Source: Pontibacter mucosus
GTDB taxonomy: Bacteria > Bacteroidota > Bacteroidia > Cytophagales > Hymenobacteraceae
Direction of reading: 5' to 3'
Assembly (NCBI RefSeq): GCF_003054055.1
Contig: NZ_QBKI01000013.1
Span: 55,426-119,425, forward strand
DNA: 64,000 bases
Made by a program: the position numbers and the translations under genes. A model generated the notes under the pieces. It did not search any database. It was not told the origin of the DNA and saw nothing but the letters and a program-made list of their open reading frames with translations. Shown piece by piece: positions 34,491-43,614 of the stretch. Each line of letters begins with the position of its first letter. Positions within the stretch are counted from its first letter, which is position 1.

Positions 34491-35658
34491 CTTTCGACAT
34501 CCCAGGTATGCCATCCCTCTCATCATACTGCCTTTCCTTGTCCTGCTTAATTACCTGTGGCTGGACATGACACCGGCGGCCACCACATCACAAACGAAAG
34601 TAGAGTTCACCGAGACAACAGCCCTTAATACCTCTCTTCCGGATGCCAACCTGAGAAAGCGGGACATGAAGGATAAGTTCTCGGCTTTTCAGGACGAGTT
34701 TAAGTATAGGACCGACTACTCGGCCATGCAGGAAATCGGGGAGGATAGGGTAGACCCTAGGGACATTGCCTATGGCAGCGTGTACACGGAGGAGGAGCGG
34801 CGGATGCTCGACAGTCTCAATAACCGTATCCTATCGGATCAGCAGCCGGAGGGATTTATGGAGCGGGTAAGCCAGCGGCAGCGCCTCAGCTCAGAGCGCT
34901 ATGCATCGGCTACTGCCTCTGTGCCTGGACGGTCAACCCGCCCTATGCGGAAAGTTGAATCGGCATATGAAAAGGAAATGCGGCTGTTCCGGGAGCAGAT
35001 GATGTTTATTGACAGCCTGAGCCGGGTAGGAGAGGAGCCTGTGCCTTCACGTAGGGGACCACAGCCGACGATGGCCCATGCACCAGCCTCCGAGAAGCAA
35101 GAGCCGGCACCGTTACCCGTGAGCAAATACAGAAATTCGAACAAAGCCTTTTTCAACACCATTACAGCCGACGGTGAGGAGCAGTTTATCAGAGCCATCC
35201 TGGACGAAGGGTTGAAGGTGATGCAAGGCGGCAGGATCAGGATTCGCTTGCTGGATGACATCTATGTGCGGGATTACGAAATAAAGAAAGGCAGCTACCT
35301 CTACGGCACAGTCTCCGGTTTCAGTGCCCAACGAATTGAGATAGCCATCCGCTCTATACTTTACGGCAATCAAATCATCCCGGTAGACCTGAGTATCTAC
35401 GACAACGACGGCCTGGCTGGGCTGTATGTCCCAGATTCACAGTTCCGGGACTTTACAAAAGAGCTTGCCGGGAATGTGAGCAGTGGTCAGACACTGACTT
35501 TTGAGGATTCACCTGACAATGCCAGCCAAATGCTTTATTCTATGCTGGAAAGGGTTTCGCAGACCACCACCCGCGCTGCAGGCAAAGCCATCCGGAAGAA
35601 CAAAGCTAAGTTGAAGTACAACACCATTGTTTATTTGATAGATAATAAAGCCCAATAA
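34477..35658 (+). CDS. traM: TraM-like protein (VirB10-type)
   Basis: A 393-aa protein with a short cytoplasmic part, one TM (AIPLIILPFLVLLNYLWLDM), a long low-complexity periplasmic linker rich in Pro/Arg/Glu, and a C-terminal domain including FFNTITADGEEQFIRAILDE and GSYLYGTVSGFSAQRIEIAI, hallmarks of conjugative transposon TraM. It spans the periplasm and links the two membranes, like VirB10. Confidence 0.92.
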   Translation: MKRINFRHPRYAIPLIILPFLVLLNYLWLDMTPAATTSQTKVEFTETTALNTSLPDANLRKRDMKDKFSAFQDEFKYRTDYSAMQEIGEDRVDPRDIAYGSVYTEEERRMLDSLNNRILSDQQPEGFMERVSQRQRLSSERYASATASVPGRSTRPMRKVESAYEKEMRLFREQMMFIDSLSRVGEEPVPSRRGPQPTMAHAPASEKQEPAPLPVSKYRNSNKAFFNTITADGEEQFIRAILDEGLKVMQGGRIRIRLLDDIYVRDYEIKKGSYLYGTVSGFSAQRIEIAIRSILYGNQIIPVDLSIYDNDGLAGLYVPDSQFRDFTKELAGNVSSGQTLTFEDSPDNASQMLYSMLERVSQTTTRAAGKAIRKNKAKLKYNTIVYLIDNKAQ

Positions 35659-35659
35659 T

Positions 35660-36448
35660 ATGAAAAAGCTATTCCTTCTATATGTGTTGTTTGCCCTGCT
35701 GTTTTCTGCCTCGGCACAGGATTCTCTTCAGGTAGTGCACGTGCATGAAAGCATCTCCACGCATATTGTGAGTCCTGAGCCAATACAGTATGTAGATATC
35801 TCCACAGATGATGTGGCCGGAGACATACCTGTTGCCAACATTCTTCGGGTCAAACCCAAGCATGGCGGAGCAAAACCGGGTATTATCACCATCGTTGCAG
35901 AGCGCTTCCTGGTACAGTATAAGCTGGCCTACAGCCGAGCAGATCGGGCAGACACGGAGGTGCGTATAGACCCCACCCGGGTGGATGATTACCTGAACCC
36001 GGCTGTGGCCATGAGCCGGGAGGACATGGCGCGGTTTGCGCTGCTGGCTCTCCAGCGAAAACCACAGTTCAATAGTGTGACTACGAAAGGGCATGGGATG
36101 CGGGCACGGCTGAACAACATCTATACGGTGGGGGACTATTTCTTTATTGATCTCTCCATCAAGAATGACACCAACATTCCCTATACGATCGATCAAATAC
36201 GGTTTAAGATAGAGGATAAAAAGGTTGTCAAGGCCACTAACTTTCAGCAGGTGGAGCTACAGCCCAATTTTCAGCTTTATGACACGGGTAACTTCAAGCG
36301 CAAATACCGGAACGTGTTTGTGTTCAGGAAGTTCACTTTTCCAGAGGAAAAGGTGTTCAATATTGAGGTGGCCGAGGAGCAGATTTCAGGGCGCACCATC
36401 TCCCTTAAAATCGATTATTCAGATATCCTTCATGCAGACACCTTATGA
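35660..36448 (+). CDS. traN: TraN-like protein (DUF4138, VirB9-type)
   Basis: The 262-aa product has a signal peptide (LFLLYVLFALLFSASAQ) and the conserved DDVAGDIPVANILRVKP and GDYFFIDLSIKNDTNIPYTI, DQIRFKIEDKK, typical of TraN/DUF4138. It should be a periplasmic or outer-membrane core subunit. The stop overlaps the traO start by four bases. Confidence 0.92.
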   Translation: MKKLFLLYVLFALLFSASAQDSLQVVHVHESISTHIVSPEPIQYVDISTDDVAGDIPVANILRVKPKHGGAKPGIITIVAERFLVQYKLAYSRADRADTEVRIDPTRVDDYLNPAVAMSREDMARFALLALQRKPQFNSVTTKGHGMRARLNNIYTVGDYFFIDLSIKNDTNIPYTIDQIRFKIEDKKVVKATNFQQVELQPNFQLYDTGNFKRKYRNVFVFRKFTFPEEKVFNIEVAEEQISGRTISLKIDYSDILHADTL

Positions 36449-36900
36449 GAAAGACGCTACTCCTCTCCCTGCTGCTCCTGGTTGTGCTGCCGTGCCGGGC
36501 GCAGGAGGGCTATACCCACCTGAACCTGGCAGGCGGCTGGATGTACGAGGATGCCTTAACTGCTAATCTTGCCCTGGAGTTTAACCAACGCCACCACAAT
36601 TCCTATGAGATCTTCGGTGATGCCTATAAGAGCAACGTGGACGCCAACAAAAACTGGTTAGTGGGAGCTTACAAACCCATGCTCATCCGTTCCAGAAACA
36701 CGTTGCTCAAACTGCGCCTAGGAACGGGCATTGGCTCTAATACAGCACATTTCATTGGCGCGCTGCAGGCAGGCCTGGAGCTGGTTTATGTGCTGCCGGG
36801 AAATTTGGTGCTGATGCTCCAACAGAAAAACGAGGGGGTACTCCGGGTAAACCACAACTTCAGGGCTGGTTTGCTGGCAGGCATCAAAATTCCATTGTGA
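36445..36900 (+). CDS. traO: TraO-like outer-membrane protein
   Basis: A 151-aa protein with signal peptide (TLLLSLLLLVVLPCRAQ) and amphipathic beta strands ending at AGLLAGIKIPL. Small beta-barrel proteins at this place are TraO in CTnDOT-type systems. It closes the tra block; TraP (primase) and TraQ are not seen directly after it. Confidence 0.8.
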   Translation: MRKTLLLSLLLLVVLPCRAQEGYTHLNLAGGWMYEDALTANLALEFNQRHHNSYEIFGDAYKSNVDANKNWLVGAYKPMLIRSRNTLLKLRLGTGIGSNTAHFIGALQAGLELVYVLPGNLVLMLQQKNEGVLRVNHNFRAGLLAGIKIPL

Positions 36901-37004
36901 GCAGGTATCAGCTAGTCGATGGGAATTTTCTCAGGAATGAAAGTTTGCCAAGACTTTCCCTCACATCTATCAGGTAGTATTGGATAACCTTTATCAGTAA
37001 CGAT

Positions 37005-38972
37005 ATGGAAGAATCCAGCGAAATCAAAAAACTTTACTCCTTCCTGCAGGGACTTATCTACTTCACCATTGTGGTAGAGGCAGCTGTTTTCCTCTTTATG
37101 GATTCGGACAGTATGTATCAGCTGCAGCCTGTACTGCGCAAGGTAAAGCGCATGGCTATTTATGAGCACATCTACTTCTCCAAAGCTTTTACCTTCGGTT
37201 TGATTCTGATCGTGAGCATTGGCACAAAGGCCAGGAAGAACCTGAACCTCGACCCGCTCCGGCATATCTTCCTTCCCTTACTCATCGGCTGCGCCTTTTT
37301 CTTTGGCTCGGGTTTCTTTTATTACTCTGAAAGCAGCCGTATTCTTTTCTGGGATGTGTCCCTGTCTGATGCGGCTTACATCCTGCTCTCTTTCTTAGGT
37401 GCGGTGATGATTCATATAGCCTTGGATAACATCTCCAAGCATATACAGCACCGATTGATGAAGGACAAATTCAACGTGGAGAATGAGTCCTTTGAGCAGT
37501 CCAGGAAACCGGTGCATACGCCTTACTCGGTGAATATCCCAATGCTTTACTATTACCAAAAGCGGATACAGCGCGGGTGGCTCAACGTGGTGAACCCCTT
37601 TCGGGCAACATTGCTGATCGGTACACCTGGCTCTGGAAAATCTTTCTCAGTGGTGTTGCCTTTTATCAAACAGCTTCTGGGAAAAGGCTTCTCTTTGATG
37701 GTCTACGACTTCAAATTTCCGGACCTTGCCAAAACGACTTATTACCATTACCTGGTCAATAGAAAGAGAGGGGTACTGAAAAACCACAGGTTCCATGTCA
37801 TCAATTTTAACAGCGTAGAGCACAGCAGGAGGTTTAACCCTTTAAAGCCAGAATACCTACCTACCCTGGCCGATGCCACCGAAACGGCTGAGGCGCTGCT
37901 GGAGGCTCTGCGGAAAGGAGACAGGGACTCAGGGACTGCTCAATTCTTCAATCAATCAGCCGTTAATTTCCTGGCCAGCTGCATCTACTTTCTGAGCCGC
38001 CACGAAGGGGGGCGGTATTCTTCGTTTCCGCATGTGCTTTCCTTCATTAACCTAAGCTATGATCAGATTTTCGAGGTGCTCTTTTCCGAACCTGAGCTGG
38101 AGAGTCTGCTTTCGCCTTTTGCCACAGCATATAAAAACAGAGCTTTTGAGCAGCTGGAAGGGCAGATTGGCACCTTAAAGATTAATATTGGCCGGCTGGC
38201 CACAAAAGAAACCTTCTGGGTATTATCAGGAGACGACTTTAATTTAAAGATAACGGACCGGGAAAATCCTTCTGTTTTGGTGATTGCAAATGACCCGGCC
38301 ACACAGAGCATTAACAGCGCCTGCAATGCGCTTATCCTCAATCGCATGACACGCCTGATCAATACAAAGGGGAACTTGCCCTGTGGGCTGATCGTAGATG
38401 AGTCTCCCACGCTTTACATACACCGGGTGGAGAACCTGATCGCTACCGCCAGGAGTAACAAGATAGCTGTGCTGCTGGGTTTACAGGAACTACCGCAGCT
38501 GCGGCAGCAGTATGGCAGGGAAACAGCCGACACCATTTGCTCGGTAGCGGCCAATGTACTCTCGGGCTCTGCCCGTAATAAAGAAACGCTTGACTGGCTG
38601 GAGAAACTGTTTGGTAGGGTGAGGCAGCTAAAGGAGGGGCTCAGCGTGGACCGGAACCGTACCTCGGTGAACATGAATGAGGAAATGGGACCGCTGATTC
38701 CGGCATCCAAAATAGCCAATTTGCAGGCTGGTGAACTGGTAGGACAGGTGGCTTCCGATAGCGAAGAGTATAGCGGGAAGTATGTTGCCAGTACCTACCA
38801 CTGTAAAATTAATTTAGACCTCGATAACATACAACAGGAAGAAAAGCAGTATCTTGACCTGCCAAAATTTTATAACTTTGGTACCCCCGACCAAAAAGAC
38901 CAAATCCTGAGAGCAAACTACAATAAAATTAGGAATGAGGTTAAGACACTAATCACAGCGTTACAGGTATGA
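37005..38972 (+). CDS. Type IV coupling protein (VirD4/TraD-like; MobC of CTnDOT-type systems)
   Basis: A 655-aa protein with four N-terminal TM helices (to about residue 150), Walker A GTPGSGKSFSVVLPF near residue 206, and Walker B LPCGLIVDESPTLYIHRVEN near 463. This hexameric ATPase takes the relaxase-DNA complex to the T4SS. In Bacteroides nomenclature it is often called MobC, not to be confused with the relaxosome gene at 24049. Its stop overlaps the following regulator by four bases. Confidence 0.9.
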   Translation: MEESSEIKKLYSFLQGLIYFTIVVEAAVFLFMDSDSMYQLQPVLRKVKRMAIYEHIYFSKAFTFGLILIVSIGTKARKNLNLDPLRHIFLPLLIGCAFFFGSGFFYYSESSRILFWDVSLSDAAYILLSFLGAVMIHIALDNISKHIQHRLMKDKFNVENESFEQSRKPVHTPYSVNIPMLYYYQKRIQRGWLNVVNPFRATLLIGTPGSGKSFSVVLPFIKQLLGKGFSLMVYDFKFPDLAKTTYYHYLVNRKRGVLKNHRFHVINFNSVEHSRRFNPLKPEYLPTLADATETAEALLEALRKGDRDSGTAQFFNQSAVNFLASCIYFLSRHEGGRYSSFPHVLSFINLSYDQIFEVLFSEPELESLLSPFATAYKNRAFEQLEGQIGTLKINIGRLATKETFWVLSGDDFNLKITDRENPSVLVIANDPATQSINSACNALILNRMTRLINTKGNLPCGLIVDESPTLYIHRVENLIATARSNKIAVLLGLQELPQLRQQYGRETADTICSVAANVLSGSARNKETLDWLEKLFGRVRQLKEGLSVDRNRTSVNMNEEMGPLIPASKIANLQAGELVGQVASDSEEYSGKYVASTYHCKINLDLDNIQQEEKQYLDLPKFYNFGTPDQKDQILRANYNKIRNEVKTLITALQV

Positions 38973-39319
38973 GCGTAAGCATACAGGAGTTAGGCCAAAG
39001 GCTAAAGCTGCTGCGGAAGCGGCTTGATTTATCGCAGGAAAGCCTGGCAGAGTCCATGGGGGTGAACCAGAACCAGATATCCCGGCTGGAGAACGGGGTG
39101 GGAGGGACGATCGAATTGCTTTTGCTTCTGTTCAGCTTCTACAGCAAGTACTTTCACGTGGACCTTCTTTTTTCCGACAACTTCGACATCCTGGAGAAGC
39201 ACGAGAAACTGTCCAACAGCCACAGCCTCAACAGCATTGCCGTTGAAAAGCTGAAGCTCGCCCAAAGTGAATTTTCCACGCAGATTGAGGAGGTGATTCG
39301 GTTGCTGGATACCCCCTGA
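38969..39319 (+). CDS. XRE-family HTH regulator
   Basis: The 116-aa protein has RLKLLRKRLDLSQESLAESMG then VNQNQISRLENG, a canonical XRE HTH at residues 11-65, and a short C-terminal helical part. It is coupled to the coupling-protein gene (ATGA overlap), so it is made with the transfer machinery and could give feedback on it. Confidence 0.85.
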   Translation: MSVSIQELGQRLKLLRKRLDLSQESLAESMGVNQNQISRLENGVGGTIELLLLLFSFYSKYFHVDLLFSDNFDILEKHEKLSNSHSLNSIAVEKLKLAQSEFSTQIEEVIRLLDTP

Positions 39320-39444
39320 TTCATTTTGTTTCTACAGCCAATTTTTCAATAATCTTTCTTGATTTATCTTGTTTAAAAGATGAATGGTTAACACTTTTCT
39401 GGACGAGTCGTAAATCCAGGAAGCAGTACATTAATTCTTGATGT

Positions 39445-39515
39445 TTCTTCCACAATTATAGGCTTCTTTTGTTAAGAAGCCTAAACCGTACTTCAATCAA
39501 CTAATTGTGGAAGAA
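39445..39515. terminator. Nested inverted repeats between convergent genes (bidirectional terminator-like)
   Basis: Outer 14-bp arms: TTCTTCCACAATTA (39445-39458) and its exact complement (39502-39515). Inner 10-bp stem: TAGGCTTCTT (39459-39468) and AAGAAGCCTA (39474-39483). They lie where the plus-strand XRE gene and the minus-strand mercury operon meet. A third 14-bp word (39488-39501) is inverted at 39704-39717 within the small Cys-rich gene. Confidence 0.7.
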
Positions 39516-39725
39516 TTATCTACAGCAGCTTCTATCCTGTTGAATTGGCGGGCATGGTACGGTGCCATAGCTACAGAATACACAACAATCGCCCTGCCTT
39601 GGCTTCAAGATAGCCTCACATTGTTCGCACTGGTAAAAGTACTGGCAAGCGTCTACAGGCATTTGTTCTTCTTTTTGATGCCCACAGTGCGGGCAAGTAA
39701 TTGTTGATTGAAGTACAGTTACCAT
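39516..39725 (-). CDS. Cys-rich GDCCxxCSYG protein of mercury operons
   Basis: A 69-aa protein with CPHCGH near residue 11, CEQCEA near 35, and the signature QGDCCVFCSYGTVPCPPIQ near 43-60. Small GDCC-type proteins occur beside merTP in many bacteria; their role is unproven, probably mercury or thiol binding in the cytoplasm. It is coupled to merTP through TAATG (one-base overlap). Confidence 0.8.
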   Translation of the reverse strand: MVTVLQSTITCPHCGHQKEEQMPVDACQYFYQCEQCEAILKPRQGDCCVFCSYGTVPCPPIQQDRSCCR

Positions 39726-40363
39726 TATTGTTTATTTACTTCTGTCACTTTATAGCCTGTGGCTAGCACGGCTTTTTCAATCTGCTTTACATCTGTCTTG
39801 GACTTGTCAAACTGCACCAGCGTATTGCCGTTGGCATAGGAAGTCTTCACCTTCAGGATACCAGCCAGCTTGTTGACTTCGCTGTTCACGTGCCCTTCAC
39901 AACCAGCGCAGGTCATTCCCTTTATTTTGATTTCTACTGTCTGGACATTTGCTTTGTTAGCCGCTACCTGTTGTCCTTGTGCCTGTGGATAGAAGACATG
40001 GGCATAGGAAGGAAAGGCCAGCATCACAGCGACAAACACGGTTACAATGGACAAGAAGTTTTTGCTTTGCATAAAGTTAGGTTTAGTATTCGTATTACAA
40101 TCACAATCTTTTTTGTTGACAGGCTTTAGCTTCTGGTACCAGGCAAAGGCTAACGTCAGCGCTGTTAAACCTATCAAGTAAGGGCGCAGTGGCTCCAGCC
40201 ATGAAAAAGCAGTGACAACACCGCTAGCTCCCGCCATAATTGCCAGTAGGAGAGAAATGCAGCAAAGCGAGGCTGCAACGGCAGATATTACACCTGCCCC
40301 TATCCATACCTTTGCTGCAGGCGTTTCCTTGCTCTTTGTAGATGGTATTCCTTGGCTTTTCAT
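39725..40363 (-). CDS. merTP: Mercuric transport fusion protein MerTP
   Basis: The 212-aa protein joins a MerT-like part (TM1 with ASLCCISLLLAIM, the Hg-binding Cys pair; a further DCDC pair after TM3) to a MerP-like HMA domain (IKGMTCAGCEGHVNSEVNKL near residue 150). Such fusions take Hg(II) from the periplasm into the cell. Starts within the ArsR stop (four-base overlap). No merA reductase is present in the window, so detoxification must rely on a gene elsewhere, or the operon is incomplete. Confidence 0.9.
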   Translation of the reverse strand: MKSQGIPSTKSKETPAAKVWIGAGVISAVAASLCCISLLLAIMAGASGVVTAFSWLEPLRPYLIGLTALTLAFAWYQKLKPVNKKDCDCNTNTKPNFMQSKNFLSIVTVFVAVMLAFPSYAHVFYPQAQGQQVAANKANVQTVEIKIKGMTCAGCEGHVNSEVNKLAGILKVKTSYANGNTLVQFDKSKTDVKQIEKAVLATGYKVTEVNKQ

Positions 40364-40707
40364 GGTGTGGTATTTATGGTAGCGTTTGCAAGAAAATTAA
40401 ACTGGCGCTGGAGCAACTTTTGGGCTTTAGGGGTAAGCGCATAGAAAATGGTTTGGCCGGTTTTCTTTGCTGTGATAAGACCGCCCTCTTTAAGTTTGCG
40501 CAAGTGTTGCGAGATAGCAGGAACAGACATATACAGTATGTCGCTTATGTCGCAGGGACACAACTCCCCTTCCTCTTTGAGAAGGAAAAGTATTTTTAGT
40601 CGAGCCTCACTTCCGGCCAGGCTCAGTGTGCTGGAAAGCAACTGAATAGGGTCCGTTAAGTCCTCTATTCTCCTTCTGCAGGAACTTATCTGCTTTTTAA
40701 TTAGCAT
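40360..40707 (-). CDS. ArsR-family metalloregulator of the mer-like operon
   Basis: The 115-aa protein has the winged-helix ARLKILFLLKEEGELCPCDI followed by MSVPAISQHLRKLKEGG, GLITAKKTGQTIFYAL. The CPC in helix alpha-3 (ELCPCDIS) corresponds to ELCVCDL in ArsR/SmtB repressors, and could bind Hg or As. Regulation of merTP by ArsR-type rather than MerR proteins is common in Bacteroidota. Confidence 0.88.
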   Translation of the reverse strand: MLIKKQISSCRRRIEDLTDPIQLLSSTLSLAGSEARLKILFLLKEEGELCPCDISDILYMSVPAISQHLRKLKEGGLITAKKTGQTIFYALTPKAQKLLQRQFNFLANATINTTP

Positions 40708-40778
40708 AAACCCTTATGCAGGGTGACTGTTTCTCTTGCTCCATTTGGAAGGTGTTTTTCTGGTACAGGTAATTTATA

Positions 40779-40790
40779 CTACAAAAGTAG
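40779..40790 (-). promoter_or_regulatory. Promoter -7 box with short dyad upstream of arsR-merTP
   Basis: On the minus strand TACTTTTG (plus 40782-40789) fits TAnnTTTG. It lies inside the dyad CTACAAAAGTAG (40779-40790), about 75 nt before the ArsR start. An ArsR-type repressor may bind there. No well-spaced -33 element is seen. Confidence 0.4.
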
Positions 40791-41138
40791 AATAATTTTA
40801 CTATTAAAGAGAATGCTTAAATACAACCATTGCCCGATTTTATTTGATATGCAAGGCAGAGTGGTAATTGGAGGACTTAGAAGGCTAATTCTCTGCCAGG
40901 GATGAATTATCTATCTCAAATTTCGGTCATTTGTTAAGATGGCCAACCTTTCACTTGAACCCGATTGCAACCCGAAATCAAGCCTATTGCAAACCGTTTA
41001 CAGATCAGAAATTACCTGTTTTCAAGTTGCTTCATCTCCGATGTTGAGCCTTTACCAGTTGTAATTTATCTGCCTCAGAAAGTTAAGGAAACAAGCTACA
41101 GCTTCCACAAAGCTGATTCTGCGGCTGTCCTTACTGCC
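40791..41138. other. Intergenic region without a gene
   Basis: This stretch separates the arsR promoter from the 3' end of the P-type ATPase gene. No family-like ORF, hairpin with T-tract or repeat was found. Short frames across it seem random. Confidence 0.4.
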
Positions 41139-43166
41139 TCAGTCAAACTTGATCCGCTGTATCCGCACGGCATTAAGGATGGCCAGTAAGGCTACCCCCA
41201 CATCGGCGAACACCGCCTCCCACATGGTAGCTAAACCGCCAGCACCCAGGATCAGCACGATGGCCTTCACACCGAAAGCCAGGGCGATGTTCTGCCAAAC
41301 GACCTGCCTGGTCTTTTTACCGATATTGATGGCCGTGGCTATCTTGGAAGGATGATCTGTCTGAATCACCACGTCCGCCGTCTCGATGGCCGCATCGGAC
41401 CCCAGCCCGCCCATGGCCATGCCCACGTCTGCGAGCGTTATCACGGGCGCATCATTGATGCCATCCCCCACAAAGGCCACAGTTCGGCCTTCCGCTTTCA
41501 GCTCTTCCACTTTGTTCACCTTGTCCTGCGGCAGAAGCCCGCCATATGCCTCGTCCAGTTTCAGTTCGCCCGCCACTTTCTGCACAATCGAGTTCTTGTC
41601 GCCGGAGAGCATCACCAGCCTTTTCACCCCTAGCTCCCGCATCCTTCTTACAGCCAGCGGCGCATCCTCCTTAACTTTGTCGGCGATGGTGATATAGCCA
41701 ACGTAAGCTCCGCCCACAGCCACTACCACGATCGTTTCTACGATCTCCTTCAGGCTCGGGTCAAAAGCAACATGAAACTTCTCCAGCAACCTGGTATTTC
41801 CCACCAGCAGTTCTTTGCCGTCCACCTTACCTTTCAGCCCATGCCCGGATATCTCCTCCACCTGCTCCACACGGTGTTGTGTATATGCCTGGCCTGCCTC
41901 GGCCATAATGGCCTGCGCGATTGGATGCGTGGACTTGCTCTCCAGCGCAGCCACGGCCGTCAGGAACCAGGATTTGTCATCCAGAACCGTCTCCACTTGC
42001 TGTACCTTAAACACCCCCTCTGTCAAAGTGCCGGTCTTGTCCATGACCACCGTATCCACCTGCGTCATCAGGTCCAGAAAGTTAGAGCCTTTAAAGAGCA
42101 AACCGTTGCGCGAGGCCGCCCCAATACCTCCAAAGTAGCCTAACGGGATAGAGATCACCAGTGCGCAGGGGCAGGAGATCACCAGGAAGATCAAGGCCCG
42201 GTACAGCCATTGGTTGAAGTCATAGGCTTCCACGAAAAAGTATGGGATGAACACCAGGCCCACGGCCAGAAAGAACACGATGGGCGTGTAGACTTTGGCG
42301 AACCGGGTGATGAACTGCTGCGTTTTGGCCTTCCGGCTGCCAGCCTCCTCCACCAGTTTCAGGATCTTTGACAGGGCACTGTTCTCGTACGCAGAGCTTA
42401 CCCGAAGCTCTATCACCCGATCCAGGTTGATCATACCGGCCAGTACCGTCTCCCCCTTTAGTTTCGTGTCAGGCTTCGACTCACCGGTGAGAGCGGCGGT
42501 GTTGAAGGAGGAGCGTTCGGAGAGCAGCTCCCCGTCCAGGGCTACCTTCTCACCGGCCTTTACCTGCACCACGTCGCCCACCTTCACTTCTTTTGCCTTC
42601 ACGTTAATTATGCCCTTCTCAGTCACCAGCCCTACTTCATCAGGCCGGTTGTCGATCATTGCCTTGATGGAGCGGCGGGAGCGCAACACGGCCGCTTCCT
42701 GAAAGTGCTCTCCAACCACGTAGAAGAGCATCACGGCCACGCCCTCGGCATATTCTCCGATGTAAAAAGCCCCCAGCGTGGCCATGCTCATCAAGAAGAA
42801 CTCGTTGAAGAAACTGCCCCGAAGGCTCCTTATGGCGTGCCACACCACGCGCCAGCCCACCAGCACGTAGGCGATGCCGTACACGACCAGCCTCACATAG
42901 CCGGTAAACCAGGGCGTGTCGAGGTAGTCCAGCAGGATGCCGCCCAATAGCAGGATAAGGCTAAGCGCTGTAGGAATGTAGGATGATTTGGCTTCCTCCT
43001 CGGCGTGCTCGTGCTCCACGGCACCTGCCTGTTTTGTCTTTCCGTCCACGGAGCAGCACTCGGCCCCCACATTAGGGCCGGGAGCTTCCGCCGTGCGGGG
43101 CGAAGTGATCTCCAACGGCTTAAAGTCTTCTTCTATGTTTTTGGCTATGTCGTTTTTCTTTTCCAT
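41139..43166 (-). CDS. Heavy-metal P1B-type ATPase (Zn/Cd/Pb class)
   Basis: A 675-aa protein with ISCPCALVISIPLGYFGG (CPC in the sixth TM helix), DKTGTLTEGVF phosphorylation site, STHPIAQAI (HP locus) and GDGINDAPVI. CPC with this spacing fits P1B-2 Zn/Cd/Pb exporters. Instead of an HMA domain, the N-terminus has short Cys and His clusters (GAECCSVDG and VEHEHAEEE). It uses ATP to export metal to the periplasm. Downstream of DUF3703 and Fur genes on the same strand. Confidence 0.92.
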   Translation of the reverse strand: MEKKNDIAKNIEEDFKPLEITSPRTAEAPGPNVGAECCSVDGKTKQAGAVEHEHAEEEAKSSYIPTALSLILLLGGILLDYLDTPWFTGYVRLVVYGIAYVLVGWRVVWHAIRSLRGSFFNEFFLMSMATLGAFYIGEYAEGVAVMLFYVVGEHFQEAAVLRSRRSIKAMIDNRPDEVGLVTEKGIINVKAKEVKVGDVVQVKAGEKVALDGELLSERSSFNTAALTGESKPDTKLKGETVLAGMINLDRVIELRVSSAYENSALSKILKLVEEAGSRKAKTQQFITRFAKVYTPIVFFLAVGLVFIPYFFVEAYDFNQWLYRALIFLVISCPCALVISIPLGYFGGIGAASRNGLLFKGSNFLDLMTQVDTVVMDKTGTLTEGVFKVQQVETVLDDKSWFLTAVAALESKSTHPIAQAIMAEAGQAYTQHRVEQVEEISGHGLKGKVDGKELLVGNTRLLEKFHVAFDPSLKEIVETIVVVAVGGAYVGYITIADKVKEDAPLAVRRMRELGVKRLVMLSGDKNSIVQKVAGELKLDEAYGGLLPQDKVNKVEELKAEGRTVAFVGDGINDAPVITLADVGMAMGGLGSDAAIETADVVIQTDHPSKIATAINIGKKTRQVVWQNIALAFGVKAIVLILGAGGLATMWEAVFADVGVALLAILNAVRIQRIKFD

Positions 43167-43185
43167 AGTGGTGAATGCTTAATGG

Positions 43186-43551
43186 TTAACGGGCATTCTG
43201 AATGATCAGCTGCAGCTCATCGGGAATCGGCATAGGCCGGAGCGGCGGCACGTTGGCACCACCGGTGTTTCCAACCGGTATCATCCCTGCCCATGACTTC
43301 ACTCCCCCGACCAGCAGGCGGGGAAACTGCCCTACTATCTCCTTAGCGTTCTTGGTTTTAAAACCAAACAAAAGCATATACCAGTGTACGGCAGTGTGCT
43401 CTATGGGGTAAGGCTGCCCCAGAATGTGCGCCCGCTCCAGATGCCGCCATGCCTCAGCAGCAAGCCCCTGCTGCCATAGCGTGCGGTAAGAGGTTAGCTC
43501 CTGTCGGTAATAAGCCCGGAGGGGTGTGGGCATGCTCCAGTTAAATTTCAT
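43186..43551 (-). CDS. DUF3703 family protein
   Basis: Start ATG 43551 (MKFNWSMPTPLRAYYRQEL) fits the family; a longer frame to 43611 has no homology. Conserved features are LERAHILGQPYPIEHTAVHW, LRLLxG-like FPRLLVGGVKSW and GNTGGANVPPLRPMPIPDEL. DUF3703 is repeatedly found beside Zn/Cd/Co efflux genes. Its function is unknown. Gap to the ATPase is 19 bp. Confidence 0.85.
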   Translation of the reverse strand: MKFNWSMPTPLRAYYRQELTSYRTLWQQGLAAEAWRHLERAHILGQPYPIEHTAVHWYMLLFGFKTKNAKEIVGQFPRLLVGGVKSWAGMIPVGNTGGANVPPLRPMPIPDELQLIIQNAR

Positions 43552-43614
43552 GGTCCTTCTCTTGTTTTCTTTTACAAAAGTACTGCCCAGCCGCCTGCAA
43601 TTGCATTGCATTGT

